Positions 1 to 8,165 of a stretch of DNA of 23,668 bases are shown piece after piece. The DNA is taken from contig CALEIS010000139.1 of the NCBI GenBank assembly GCA_937877675.1, positions 1-23,668 of the forward strand. Direction: 5' to 3'. Origin of the DNA: an uncultured Clostridia bacterium. GTDB lineage: Bacteria; Bacillota; Clostridia; Oscillospirales; Acutalibacteraceae. The stretch's first letter is position 1, and the number at the start of each line of letters is the position of its first letter. The notes beneath the pieces were generated by a model. That model did no database searches. It was not told the DNA's origin and was given only the letters and a program-made list of their open reading frames with translations. The position numbers and the translations under genes are program-made.

Positions 1-17
1 GTCTTAATTCTTTCCAT
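1..17 (-). CDS. 5' end of a leftward gene, truncated by the window edge
   Basis: Only the first five complete codons lie in the window, reading Met-Glu-Arg-Ile-Lys on the minus strand. The ATG (complement of 15-17) is preceded by an AGGAG ribosome binding site (complement of bases 26-30, eight bases upstream), and by a near-consensus promoter further upstream (see 61-89). Start codon, Shine-Dalgarno and promoter together make a real gene start convincing even though the product cannot be identified. It is transcribed divergently from the CLC transporter gene. Confidence 0.6.
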
Positions 18-60
18 AGTAATATCTCCTATCTGAATAATATCAAATATTTACAAAGAG

Positions 61-89
61 AGTATATCACATGGCATTTTTACTGTCAA
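61..89 (-). promoter_or_regulatory. Sigma-A-type promoter for the truncated leftward gene
   Basis: Read on the minus strand, a perfect TTGACA -35 box (complement of 84-89) is separated by 17 bases from a TATACT -10 box (complement of 61-66). This predicts a start near base 54 and a leader of about 37 bases before the ATG at 17. Its -35 box lies only eight bases from that of the rightward promoter. Confidence 0.75.
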
Positions 90-97
90 GAGAAATG

Positions 98-126
98 TTG
101 ACATCCCATCTCAAAAGTGATATATT
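98..126 (+). promoter_or_regulatory. Sigma-A-type promoter for the CLC transporter
   Basis: A perfect TTGACA (98-103), a 17-base spacer and TATATT (121-126) make a near-consensus housekeeping promoter. Transcription should begin around 132-134. That places the upstream in-frame GTG at 117 outside the transcript and argues for a translation start at 153 or 159. Confidence 0.75.
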
Positions 127-158
127 TACTACGCAAATTACTAGGGGGAGTGATGTGC

Positions 159-1376
159 GTGAATGTAAATAAAAATATAAAAAAATACGCACCTGACTTT
201 CTGCGTGTAACACTTGTCAGTGTGCTTGTAGGAATAGCGAGTGGACTTGTGGGTACAGGCTTTGTAAAAGCAATTGCCTATGTGACAGGTGTAAGAGAAA
301 ATACAGGATGGATTCTTTATCTTTTACCTGTTTTTGGTCTTGTTTTGACTCTTGTTTATGACCTTTTAAAGGTGTATGGAGTTGGAACAAATCACATTAT
401 AAAAAGTGTTAGAGCAGAAGAAAAAGTTTCACCATTATTGAGTATTGCAATTTTCGGTGGTACAGTGCTTTCACATTTTGGTGGTGCATCTGTTGGCCGT
501 GAGGGTGCTGCACTCCAACTTGGTGGTAGCTTGGCTGAGTTTTTTGCGAGAGTTTTTAAAATTCCTGAAGATTTTCGTCGAATTGTTGTTATGTGTGGCA
601 TGACTGGACTTTTTTCAGCACTTTTTGGCACACCCTTTGCAGCAATTATATTTGTGCTTGAAGTTGCACATGTGGGTATGCGTTGTCTTGTGGCAGTAAT
701 TCCTGCAACAATTTCAAGTTTTATTGCCTTTATAATTGCAAATAAACTTGGTGTTGAGCCTGAGAGTTTCCCTGTAAATGAAATTCCACATTTTGAATTG
801 CAAATGGCTTGGAAATTCATTCTTATTGCAATAGTTGGTGCATTGGTAAGCATAATTTTTGTCTATTTACTCCACTATTCGGAAGAATATTTTAAGAAGG
901 TTATAAAAAACAAATACATCCGTGTTGTTGTAGGTGGTATTGCAATAATACTGTTGACAAAATTACTTGGTACAACTGACTATAACGGTGGTGGAATTGG
1001 TGTTGTTCACCATGTTTTCACTCACGGTGTAGTAAATTATGAAGCATTTCTTTTGAAGATAGTGTTTACAGCAATCTCTGTTGGTGCAGGTTATAAAGGT
1101 GGCGAAATTGTTCCTACAATTTTCATCGGTGGTACTCTTGGTGGTGCAATTTCTTGTATTCTTGGTCTTAATCCTGCATTTGGTGCAGCAGTGGGTATAA
1201 CAGCCTTGTTCTGTGGTGCAACAAAAGCTCCTTTTGCAACAGTTGTTTTATCCTGTGAGTTATTTGGAATAAGTGGTATTGCATATTACCTTGTGGCATC
1301 AGTAATCAGTTATGCACTTTCTGGTAAAAAAGGCTTGTACAAAGGAAGAAAAACACCGTTTGCACGAGTTAAATAA
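159..1376 (+). CDS. CLC-family anion transporter, possibly of the fluoride-exporting (CLC-F) branch
   Basis: A polytopic membrane protein of about 405 residues. It carries CLC signatures: the gating-glutamate motif GREGAALQLGG (Glu about residue 115), a GVGTN segment (about 74-78) where chloride CLCs have GSGIP, and GGEIVPTIFIGG (about 314-325) where chloride CLCs have the GxFxP loop. A hydrophobic residue at the usual anion-binding serine and a GGE-x-x-P loop are, from memory, features of the CLC-F/SycA-like group that exports fluoride in exchange for protons. Chloride/proton exchange cannot be excluded. I chose GTG 159 because AGGGGGAG (143-150) sits eight bases upstream. ATG 153 is possible, but GTG 117 lies upstream of the predicted transcript. 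The C-terminus has no CBS domains, as usual for short bacterial CLCs. It appears monocistronic, with its own promoter and terminator. Confidence 0.88.
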   Translation: MNVNKNIKKYAPDFLRVTLVSVLVGIASGLVGTGFVKAIAYVTGVRENTGWILYLLPVFGLVLTLVYDLLKVYGVGTNHIIKSVRAEEKVSPLLSIAIFGGTVLSHFGGASVGREGAALQLGGSLAEFFARVFKIPEDFRRIVVMCGMTGLFSALFGTPFAAIIFVLEVAHVGMRCLVAVIPATISSFIAFIIANKLGVEPESFPVNEIPHFELQMAWKFILIAIVGALVSIIFVYLLHYSEEYFKKVIKNKYIRVVVGGIAIILLTKLLGTTDYNGGGIGVVHHVFTHGVVNYEAFLLKIVFTAISVGAGYKGGEIVPTIFIGGTLGGAISCILGLNPAFGAAVGITALFCGATKAPFATVVLSCELFGISGIAYYLVASVISYALSGKKGLYKGRKTPFARVK

Positions 1377-1409
1377 TATCAATATTCTCAATTTAATAGT
1401 CATTATTCA

Positions 1410-1436
1410 GACTCTCCATATTTGGGGAGTCTTTTT
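1410..1436 (+). terminator. Rho-independent terminator after the CLC gene
   Basis: GACTCTCC (1410-1417) pairs with GGGGAGTC (1424-1431), an eight-pair stem with one G-T pair and a six-base loop, followed by TTTTTG. It separates the CLC gene from the nadB unit. Confidence 0.85.
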
Positions 1437-1478
1437 GTTGGAATAATTATGTAAAAATTTAAAAAATATCTGTTATTC

Positions 1479-1505
1479 TTGAAAAAATTATGATATTATA
1501 ATATC
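1479..1505 (+). promoter_or_regulatory. Probable nadB operon promoter with an overlapping palindrome
   Basis: A consensus TATAAT lies at 1497-1502, and a TTGAAA-like box at 1479-1484 sits too close (12 bases) to be a standard -35, so the promoter may be weak or activator-dependent. The -10 box is embedded in a perfect 14-base palindrome, GATATTATAATATC (1492-1505), which could be an operator. Initiation would be near 1509, so the ATG at 1509 would be leaderless, which supports the downstream start at 1551. Confidence 0.45.
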
Positions 1506-1550
1506 TGTATGACTATAACTATTTCGTTTTTGAAAGAAGATGAAGTTAAA

Positions 1551-3011
1551 ATGAGTAAAAAATGTGATGTACTTATAGTGGGTTGTGGTGTTGCAGGTCT
1601 TAATACTGCACTTTCATTACCTGAAAATCTTAACATTATAATCCTTGCTAAGAAGGGTAACACAGATTCAAACTCTTCACTTGCACAGGGTGGTGTTGCT
1701 GCTGTTCTTGACTTGGAGAATGACAGTTATGATTTGCACATCAACGACACTATGATTGCAGGTAAACATGCTAACGATATTAATGCAGTTACTACTCTTG
1801 TTCACGAAGGACCTGCAGAGATTTATAAAATCATTGAATATGGTGTTGAGTTTGACAAAAAAGAAGATGGCGAACTCAATATGACTCTTGAGGGTGGACA
1901 TAGTCGCAGACGAATAGTTCATCATAAGGATACAACAGGTGCAGAGATGGTTAGAGCTATGGTTGCAGAGGCTCAGACAAGAAAGAATATTACAATTATC
2001 GAGAATGCTCCTGTTTTTAAATTGACAAGAGTAAAGAGTGGTATTTGTGCACATTATCTTACAGGTGACGGACAGGATGAAATCTTCGCAAGTTACTGTG
2101 TTCTTGCAACAGGTGGTATCGGTCGTGTTTATAAATACACAACAAACCCAAAGGTTGCAACAGGTGACGGAATTCGTCTTGCATTTGAATTAGGTGCAAG
2201 AATAAAGAATTTGAGTTTTGTTCAGTTCCATCCGACAGCATTTAATTCCGAAGATAATGAGCAGTTCTTAATCAGTGAAGCAGTCCGTGGTGAAGGTGCA
2301 TATCTTCTTAATTGTAATAAAGAAAGATTTATGCATCGTTATGATGAAAGACTTGAACTTGCTCCTCGTGATGTTGTTTCAAAGTCAATTATCATTGAAT
2401 CCCGTCGTACAGGTAGTAACGAATTCTATCTTGACATTACACATCGTGACCGTGAATATCTTCTTAATCGATTCCCAGGAATTTATCAAGGTTGCCTTAA
2501 ATACAATGTTGATATTACAAAGGATTTAATTCCTATATTCCCTTGTCAGCATTACCTTATGGGTGGTATTGAGGTTGACTTGAATTCTCGTACAACAATT
2601 TCCCGACTTTATGCAGTTGGTGAATGCTCAAACACAGGTGTTCATGGTAGAAATCGTCTTGCAAGTAACTCATTACTTGAAGCTCTTGTATTTGGTAAGA
2701 GATGCGCTGACGATATTGTCCGTTGTATCGATATGAAATACCCTGAAGTGCAGGTTAGTGAGATTGAAAAACAAGACCTTGATGGTGCACCACTTTTAAA
2801 GGGTGTGTGTGACGAAATTCGAAACATCTTACAGCGTTCATATTTCGTAATCTCTGCTAATGAAGATGCAGTACGAAATGGTTACAAACGAGTTCGTGAA
2901 ATCTTAACACGACTTAAAAATGGTAAATTTAAAATCACTCCCGACTATTGCGAGGCTTTAAGTATTGCAACAGTTGCATATATAATTCTCAAGGAGGTCA
3001 ATGACCAATGA
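1551..3011 (+). CDS. nadB: L-aspartate oxidase
   Basis: FAD enzyme that oxidises L-aspartate to iminoaspartate, the first step of de novo NAD synthesis. In anaerobes it can pass electrons to fumarate. Visible signatures are the N-terminal dinucleotide fold GCGVAG (residues 11-16), SSLAQGGVAA (42-51), the HSRRRIVHHKDTTG segment, FHPTAF, RGEGAYLLN, HYLMGGIEVD, and the C-terminal VGECSNTGVHGRNRLASNS block beginning near residue 356. This is the succinate dehydrogenase/fumarate reductase flavoprotein family with the aspartate oxidase pattern. The start at 1551 puts the FAD fold ten residues from the N-terminus. The in-frame ATG at 1509 has no ribosome binding site and coincides with the predicted transcription start. 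At 486 residues it is somewhat shorter than the usual 510-540, because the C-terminal helical region is brief. It overlaps nadC by four bases. Confidence 0.96.
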   Translation: MSKKCDVLIVGCGVAGLNTALSLPENLNIIILAKKGNTDSNSSLAQGGVAAVLDLENDSYDLHINDTMIAGKHANDINAVTTLVHEGPAEIYKIIEYGVEFDKKEDGELNMTLEGGHSRRRIVHHKDTTGAEMVRAMVAEAQTRKNITIIENAPVFKLTRVKSGICAHYLTGDGQDEIFASYCVLATGGIGRVYKYTTNPKVATGDGIRLAFELGARIKNLSFVQFHPTAFNSEDNEQFLISEAVRGEGAYLLNCNKERFMHRYDERLELAPRDVVSKSIIIESRRTGSNEFYLDITHRDREYLLNRFPGIYQGCLKYNVDITKDLIPIFPCQHYLMGGIEVDLNSRTTISRLYAVGECSNTGVHGRNRLASNSLLEALVFGKRCADDIVRCIDMKYPEVQVSEIEKQDLDGAPLLKGVCDEIRNILQRSYFVISANEDAVRNGYKRVREILTRLKNGKFKITPDYCEALSIATVAYIILKEVNDQ

Positions 3012-3844
3012 AATTAAATCAATTTTATGTAGATAATCTTATTAAGGAAGCAATTAGCGAAGACATTAATTATATCGACGTTTCAGCGGACTATTTAATT
3101 CCAGAAAATCAGAGAAATGACTCATATTTCGTAGCAAAGGCAGACGGTGTGCTTTGTGGACTCCCAATTGCTATGAGAGTGTTTACACTCCTTGACGATA
3201 CTTTCACATATACAGTTCATAAAAATGACGGTGAAGAAGTTAAAGCAGGTGACTTAATCGTTGAATTCAACGGTAAAACTGCTTGTCTTTTAAAGGGTGA
3301 AAGAACAGCTCTTAACATCATTCAGCATATGTCAGGTATCGCAACTGCTACAAATAAGGCAGTAAAACTTTGTGAAGGCACAAATGCATCTGTTACAGAT
3401 ACAAGAAAAACTCTCCCTGGACTTCGTGCATTACAGAAATATGCAGTAGTTTGTGGTGGTGGCAAAAACCACAGATATAACCTTTCTGATGGTGCTATGC
3501 TTAAAGATAACCACATTGACGCAGGTGGTGGAATTACAAATGCTGTTGCAATTCTCCGTAGTAAACTTGGTCATATGGTAAAAATCGAGGTTGAAACTCG
3601 TAACTTTGATGAGGTTAAAGAAGCAGTAGAAGCAGGTGCAGACATCATTATGCTCGACAATATGAATAACGACCAAATGAGAGAATGTGTTGAATTCATT
3701 AACGGCAGAGCAAAAACAGAGGCATCAGGTAATATTACTCTTGACAATATTGCAGATGTTGCAAAAACAGGTGTTGACATTATTTCTCTTGGTGCGCTTA
3801 CACACTCTGTAAAAGCATTTGATATTTCAATGAAAATGAGATAA
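3008..3844 (+). CDS. nadC: Nicotinate-nucleotide pyrophosphorylase (quinolinate phosphoribosyltransferase)
   Basis: Converts quinolinate and PRPP to nicotinate mononucleotide, carbon dioxide and pyrophosphate, the committed step that feeds NAD. At 278 residues it has the normal family length. Diagnostic stretches are ERTALNIIQHMSGIAT (98-113), TDTRKTLPGLR (130-140), the CGGGKNHRYNLSDGAMLKDNHI block (149-170) that forms the active site, the VETR and DNM motifs of the barrel, and ASGNITLDNI near the C-terminus. Its ATG overlaps the nadB stop as ATGA, and a strong AAGGAGG (2991-2997) lies inside the nadB end, so the two are translationally coupled. The quinolinate synthase gene nadA, which supplies the substrate from the NadB product, is not in this window. 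Confidence 0.96.
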   Translation: MKLNQFYVDNLIKEAISEDINYIDVSADYLIPENQRNDSYFVAKADGVLCGLPIAMRVFTLLDDTFTYTVHKNDGEEVKAGDLIVEFNGKTACLLKGERTALNIIQHMSGIATATNKAVKLCEGTNASVTDTRKTLPGLRALQKYAVVCGGGKNHRYNLSDGAMLKDNHIDAGGGITNAVAILRSKLGHMVKIEVETRNFDEVKEAVEAGADIIMLDNMNNDQMRECVEFINGRAKTEASGNITLDNIADVAKTGVDIISLGALTHSVKAFDISMKMR

Positions 3845-3846
3845 AT

Positions 3847-5094
3847 ATGAATTTTAACGAATCAGTAGAATACATCCATTCACTTTTAGCATTTGGAATC
3901 AAGCCCGGATTAGAGAGAATTTCTATGCTTTTAGACTTGCTCCAAAACCCACAGAATAAACTTAAAATTGTGCATATTGCAGGTACAAACGGAAAAGGCT
4001 CAACATCCACAATGATTTCCAATATGCTTATTGCAAGTGGTAAAAAAACAGGACTTTTCACTTCCCCATATGTTATTGATTTCTGTGAAAGAATTCAGAT
4101 TGACGGTGAAAATGTGGATAAAACACTTTTTGCAGAATGTGTTACAGAAGTCCGTGAAAAAATAGAAGAATTAAATAAACAAGATATTATTATCACAGAG
4201 TTTGAAGCAATAACTGTTTCTGCATTCCTTTGCTTTGTGAAAGCAGAATGTGAATATGTTGTTTTGGAAGTTGGTCTTGGTGGTCGATTTGATGCAACAA
4301 ATGTTGTTAAAAATCCTGAAGCAGTTGTAATAACCTCAATTTCTCTTGACCATGTGGCAATTTTAGGTGATACAATCGAAAAAATTGCCTTTGAAAAATG
4401 TGGAATAATCAAGGAAAATGTGCCTGTAATTACATCTTTAAATCAATGTGACGATGCACTAAAAGTTATAAAAGAAACTTGTGAAAAGAAAAACTGTGAT
4501 TTGATTATTACAAACCCAAAATCAACAGAAATTCTTGATGACTCAATCTTCGGCACAGTTTTTGCATATTGTGATAATGTTTATAAAACAAGGCTTACGG
4601 GTAATCATCAGATTGAAAACACAGTCAATGCCATTGAATGTGCAAAGGTCCTTGGTATAAACGAAAATTCAATCGCAAGTGGCATTGAAAATACAAAGAT
4701 GATTGCACGAATGGAAATAATAAACGAAAATCCACTTGTAATCCGTGACGGTGGACACAACGAAGGTTGTGCAAATGCACTTTATAATTTTCTTAATAAG
4801 TATAATGTGAAAAATATCAATATGCTTATAGGTCTTATGGCTGATAAGGATGTGGAAGGTTATGTTAAGAAAATTGCTCCACTTTGCAAGTCCGTTATAA
4901 CAGTAACACCATCAAATCCAAGAGCCTTAAATGGTGAAAAATTAAAGGAAATCACAGAGAAATACTGTGATGATACAAAGTCTATAAATAATCCAAAAGA
5001 GGGTTATGAATATATTCTTTCAAATACCAAAAAGGATGAAACTGTTTTAATATGTGGCTCATTTTATATGATGTCAGATATATTTGGTAATTGA
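3847..5094 (+). CDS. folC: Bifunctional folylpolyglutamate synthase/dihydrofolate synthase
   Basis: Mur-ligase-type ATP enzyme that adds glutamate to dihydropteroate and then extends the polyglutamate tail of folates. Its P-loop is GTNGKGST (46-53). It is followed by LFTSPYV, the LEVGLGGRFDATNVV segment typical of FolC, SISLDHVAILGDT, and a C-domain start DGGHNEG where many homologues have DGAHNP. At 415 residues it is at the short end of the family. It starts two bases after the nadC stop with no strong Shine-Dalgarno, so translational coupling is likely. The position directly after nadBC groups two cofactor pathways, and there is no other folate gene nearby. Whether it has both activities or only the polyglutamylase activity cannot be read from sequence. 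Confidence 0.94.
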   Translation: MNFNESVEYIHSLLAFGIKPGLERISMLLDLLQNPQNKLKIVHIAGTNGKGSTSTMISNMLIASGKKTGLFTSPYVIDFCERIQIDGENVDKTLFAECVTEVREKIEELNKQDIIITEFEAITVSAFLCFVKAECEYVVLEVGLGGRFDATNVVKNPEAVVITSISLDHVAILGDTIEKIAFEKCGIIKENVPVITSLNQCDDALKVIKETCEKKNCDLIITNPKSTEILDDSIFGTVFAYCDNVYKTRLTGNHQIENTVNAIECAKVLGINENSIASGIENTKMIARMEIINENPLVIRDGGHNEGCANALYNFLNKYNVKNINMLIGLMADKDVEGYVKKIAPLCKSVITVTPSNPRALNGEKLKEITEKYCDDTKSINNPKEGYEYILSNTKKDETVLICGSFYMMSDIFGN

Positions 5095-5111
5095 GAAAGG
5101 CGGAATACCTT

Positions 5112-8100
5112 ATGTACAGAGATTTTATTGAAGATAGAATAAATGTGTTTCTTGGGGAATTTGAGAAACTCATTATTAAGGAGAATATCCCTGTAACAGA
5201 TTTTCTCTATAAAGAGTGTGATTATAAACTTGATAACACACTTCCTGAAATTGATGATAGTTTTACTCTTTTCACTCCTTATACTAATCGTTGGGGTGGC
5301 AAAAAGGAAAAACACGCTTGGTTTTATAACGAAGTTAAAGTGCCAGAAAATTGGGAAGGTGAAATTCAACTTGCAGTAGCATCCGATGCTCGTCAGGGTT
5401 GGGCTTGTATCAATCCACAGTTTATTGCTTATGTTGATGGTAAACTTCAACAAGGTATTGATAAAAACCACCGTGAGGTATTTTTGACAAATGGTAATCA
5501 CAAGGTTTATCTTTATGCTTATTCAGGTAGTGTACACAACGAATATCTTGATTTCACTGCAAATCTTCAACTTGTTGATGCTAAGACAAAACAGCTCTAT
5601 TACGATATAAAAGTACCTTTTGAAATTTTAGCCTTTGAAGACGAAAATTCAAGAAACTACTCTGAAATTAAAAAGTATCTTAATACTGCACTTAACTTTA
5701 TTGATATGAGAAGCCCATATTCAGAAGAATATTACGCATCTCTTAATAAGGCTATCGATTATCTCAAAACAGAGTTTTACGGAAAATATTGCCGTAAGGG
5801 TGATGTTTTTGCATTCTGTATCGGTCATACTCATATTGATGTGGCTTGGGAATGGACACTTGCACAGACAAGAGAAAAGATACTTCGTTCATTTTCTACT
5901 GTGCTGGCACTTATGAAGAAATATCCTGAGTACAAGTTTATGTCAAGCCAACCACAGCTATACAAATACCTTAAAATGGATGCACCTGAACTTTACGAAG
6001 AGGTTAAGGAAATGGTACGTCTTGGCCGTTGGGAAGTTGAAGGTGGTATGTGGGTTGAAGCTGACTGTAACCTTTGCTCAGGTGAAAGTTTAGTTCGTCA
6101 GTTTGTTTATGGCAAACGCTTTATGAAGGACGAATTTGGCGTTGACAGTAAAATTCTTTGGTTGCCTGACGTTTTCGGTTATTCAGCGGCTTTACCACAG
6201 ATTTTACAAAAGAGTGGGATTGATAAGTTTGTAACATCAAAAATCGGTTGGAACGAAATGAACAAAATGCCTTATGACACATTCATTTGGCACGGTATTG
6301 ATAGCACACCTGTTTTCACTCACTTTATGACTGCACAGGATAAGGTTAAGGGTAGAGAACCTGCAACAAACGTTACATATAACGGAAAACTCAATGCAAG
6401 TCAGCTTCGTGGTGCTTATGACAGATACCAACAGAAAGACCTTTATGATAATGTTCTTATGACATTCGGTTTTGGTGACGGTGGTGGCGGACCAATAATG
6501 AAGGACTTAGAATACTTTCGTCGCTTAGAGCATGGTATTCCAGGTACAAGTACACCAATAATGGCTTATTCAGGTGAATTCTTTGATGACATCAAGTCAA
6601 AGACAGAGAATAATCCTAAAATTCCACATTGGAATGGTGAACTCTATCTTGAATTCCACCGTGGTACATATACATCTCAGGCAAAGAACAAGAGATATAA
6701 TCGTAAGAGTGAATTTATGTTCCAGAGAGCAGAAACTCTTTCACTTATTAATGAACATCTCAATGGTTACAAATATCGCAAGGAAGATATGATGAATGCT
6801 TGGGAAACAATTCTTCTCAATCAGTTCCACGATATTATTCCAGGTTCATCAATCAACGAAGTTTATGTTGACTCCGTTGCACAGTATGAAGAAATTGGTG
6901 CAACAGGTAACGAAATCATCAACGACACAACAACAGATATTGCAAATAATGTTGAGGCTACTGACGGTTATGTTGTATTCAACCCACATTCATTTGTTAA
7001 TAGTGGTGCAGTAGAGGTTGACGGCAAATGGGTTTATGCTGAAAACATTCCTGCAAAGGGATATAATGTAATCAACCCTGCTGTTGCTGACAGTAAAGTA
7101 ACTGTTACTGAAAACTCAATGGAAAACGATTTCTTCCGTCTTACTCTTGACGAAAAAGGAACATTCACAAGCATTTTCGATAAGAGAAACAACCGTGAAG
7201 TTCTTAAAAATGGTCAGCGTGGTAATGTGCTTACTGCATATGAAGACTACCCAAGAGAATATGATAACTGGGAAATGAGCAGTTATTATACGGAGAAACA
7301 TTGGGAAGTAGATGATGTTGAGAATGTTGAAATTCTTAACCAAGGTGAACGTGCAGGACTTAAAATTACAAAGAAATTTAAGAATAGCACAATCGTTCAG
7401 AATATCTATCTCTACAATAATATTGATAAGATTGATTTTGAAAACTATATTGATTGGAAAGAGTCACATCTCATTCTCAAAACTGCATTCCCTGTGGATG
7501 TTAACACAAACAAAGCAACTTATGATATTCAGTTTGGCTCAGTTGAAAGACCAACTCATAAGAATACAAGTTGGGATGCTGCTCGTTTTGAGGTTTGTGC
7601 TCACAAATACTGTGACTTGTCAGAATATGGCTATGGTGTCAGCCTTATGAATGACTGTAAATATGGTCACGCTATCCACGATGGTGTAATGAGCCTTACT
7701 CTTATTAAATGTGGTACTTTCCCTGACCCTGAAGCAGATAAATGTGAACACGAATTTACATATTCATTGTTCCCACATGCAGGGGATTACAGAGAAGCAG
7801 GTACAATTAAGAAGGCTTATGACCTTAATATTCCTATGATTTGCAAGAAGGTAGGGGAAAACAAGGGTAATCTTGCAAATGAATTCTCATTCTTTACAGT
7901 TGACTGTGATAATGTAATCTTTGAAACTGCAAAGAAAGCAGAAACAGAAGAAACAATTATTCTTCGTGGTTGTGAATATTTCAACAAGCGTACATCTGCG
8001 AATGTGACATTCGGCTTTGATGTAAAGAAAGCATATCTTTGTGATATGCTTGAGAATAATATTGAAGCATTGGAAGTAATAAATAATACAGTAGCAATTA

Positions 8101-8144
8101 ACTTTAAACCTTTTGAAATCAATACAATTAAAATCGAAAAATAA
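5112..8144 (+). CDS. Alpha-mannosidase, glycoside hydrolase family 38
   Basis: Zinc-dependent retaining alpha-mannosidase of 1010 residues, the usual length for bacterial GH38 enzymes. An N-terminal jelly-roll-like region (about 1-230) precedes the catalytic barrel. The metal motif GHTHIDVAWEW supplies His241 and Asp243. WLPDVFGYSAALPQI carries the likely nucleophile and zinc ligand Asp353. QFHDIIPGSS carries the fourth ligand, His573. A beta-sandwich C-terminal half follows. There is no signal peptide, so it should act in the cytoplasm on imported mannosides or mannose-containing oligosaccharides. The ATG at 5112 has AAAGGCGG eight bases upstream. A TTG at 5091 in the same frame overlaps the folC end and is less likely. 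No sugar transporter or regulator is adjacent, which leaves the substrate open. Confidence 0.93.
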   Translation: MYRDFIEDRINVFLGEFEKLIIKENIPVTDFLYKECDYKLDNTLPEIDDSFTLFTPYTNRWGGKKEKHAWFYNEVKVPENWEGEIQLAVASDARQGWACINPQFIAYVDGKLQQGIDKNHREVFLTNGNHKVYLYAYSGSVHNEYLDFTANLQLVDAKTKQLYYDIKVPFEILAFEDENSRNYSEIKKYLNTALNFIDMRSPYSEEYYASLNKAIDYLKTEFYGKYCRKGDVFAFCIGHTHIDVAWEWTLAQTREKILRSFSTVLALMKKYPEYKFMSSQPQLYKYLKMDAPELYEEVKEMVRLGRWEVEGGMWVEADCNLCSGESLVRQFVYGKRFMKDEFGVDSKILWLPDVFGYSAALPQILQKSGIDKFVTSKIGWNEMNKMPYDTFIWHGIDSTPVFTHFMTAQDKVKGREPATNVTYNGKLNASQLRGAYDRYQQKDLYDNVLMTFGFGDGGGGPIMKDLEYFRRLEHGIPGTSTPIMAYSGEFFDDIKSKTENNPKIPHWNGELYLEFHRGTYTSQAKNKRYNRKSEFMFQRAETLSLINEHLNGYKYRKEDMMNAWETILLNQFHDIIPGSSINEVYVDSVAQYEEIGATGNEIINDTTTDIANNVEATDGYVVFNPHSFVNSGAVEVDGKWVYAENIPAKGYNVINPAVADSKVTVTENSMENDFFRLTLDEKGTFTSIFDKRNNREVLKNGQRGNVLTAYEDYPREYDNWEMSSYYTEKHWEVDDVENVEILNQGERAGLKITKKFKNSTIVQNIYLYNNIDKIDFENYIDWKESHLILKTAFPVDVNTNKATYDIQFGSVERPTHKNTSWDAARFEVCAHKYCDLSEYGYGVSLMNDCKYGHAIHDGVMSLTLIKCGTFPDPEADKCEHEFTYSLFPHAGDYREAGTIKKAYDLNIPMICKKVGENKGNLANEFSFFTVDCDNVIFETAKKAETEETIILRGCEYFNKRTSANVTFGFDVKKAYLCDMLENNIEALEVINNTVAINFKPFEINTIKIEK

Positions 8145-8165
8145 AAACCAAAGGGGATTGGTATT

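Noticed and set aside
117..158. Upstream GTG start for the CLC gene
   Set aside because: It lies between the -35 and -10 boxes of the predicted promoter and has no ribosome binding site, whereas GTG 159 has AGGGGGAG eight bases upstream.
127..158. Fluoride riboswitch in front of the CLC gene
   Set aside because: The predicted leader of about 25 bases is too short, and none of the conserved riboswitch segments I know are present.
392..853. 153-residue open frame antisense to the CLC gene
   Set aside because: It lies fully within a well-supported gene, its product has no recognisable pattern, and it is explained by codon bias in the opposite strand.
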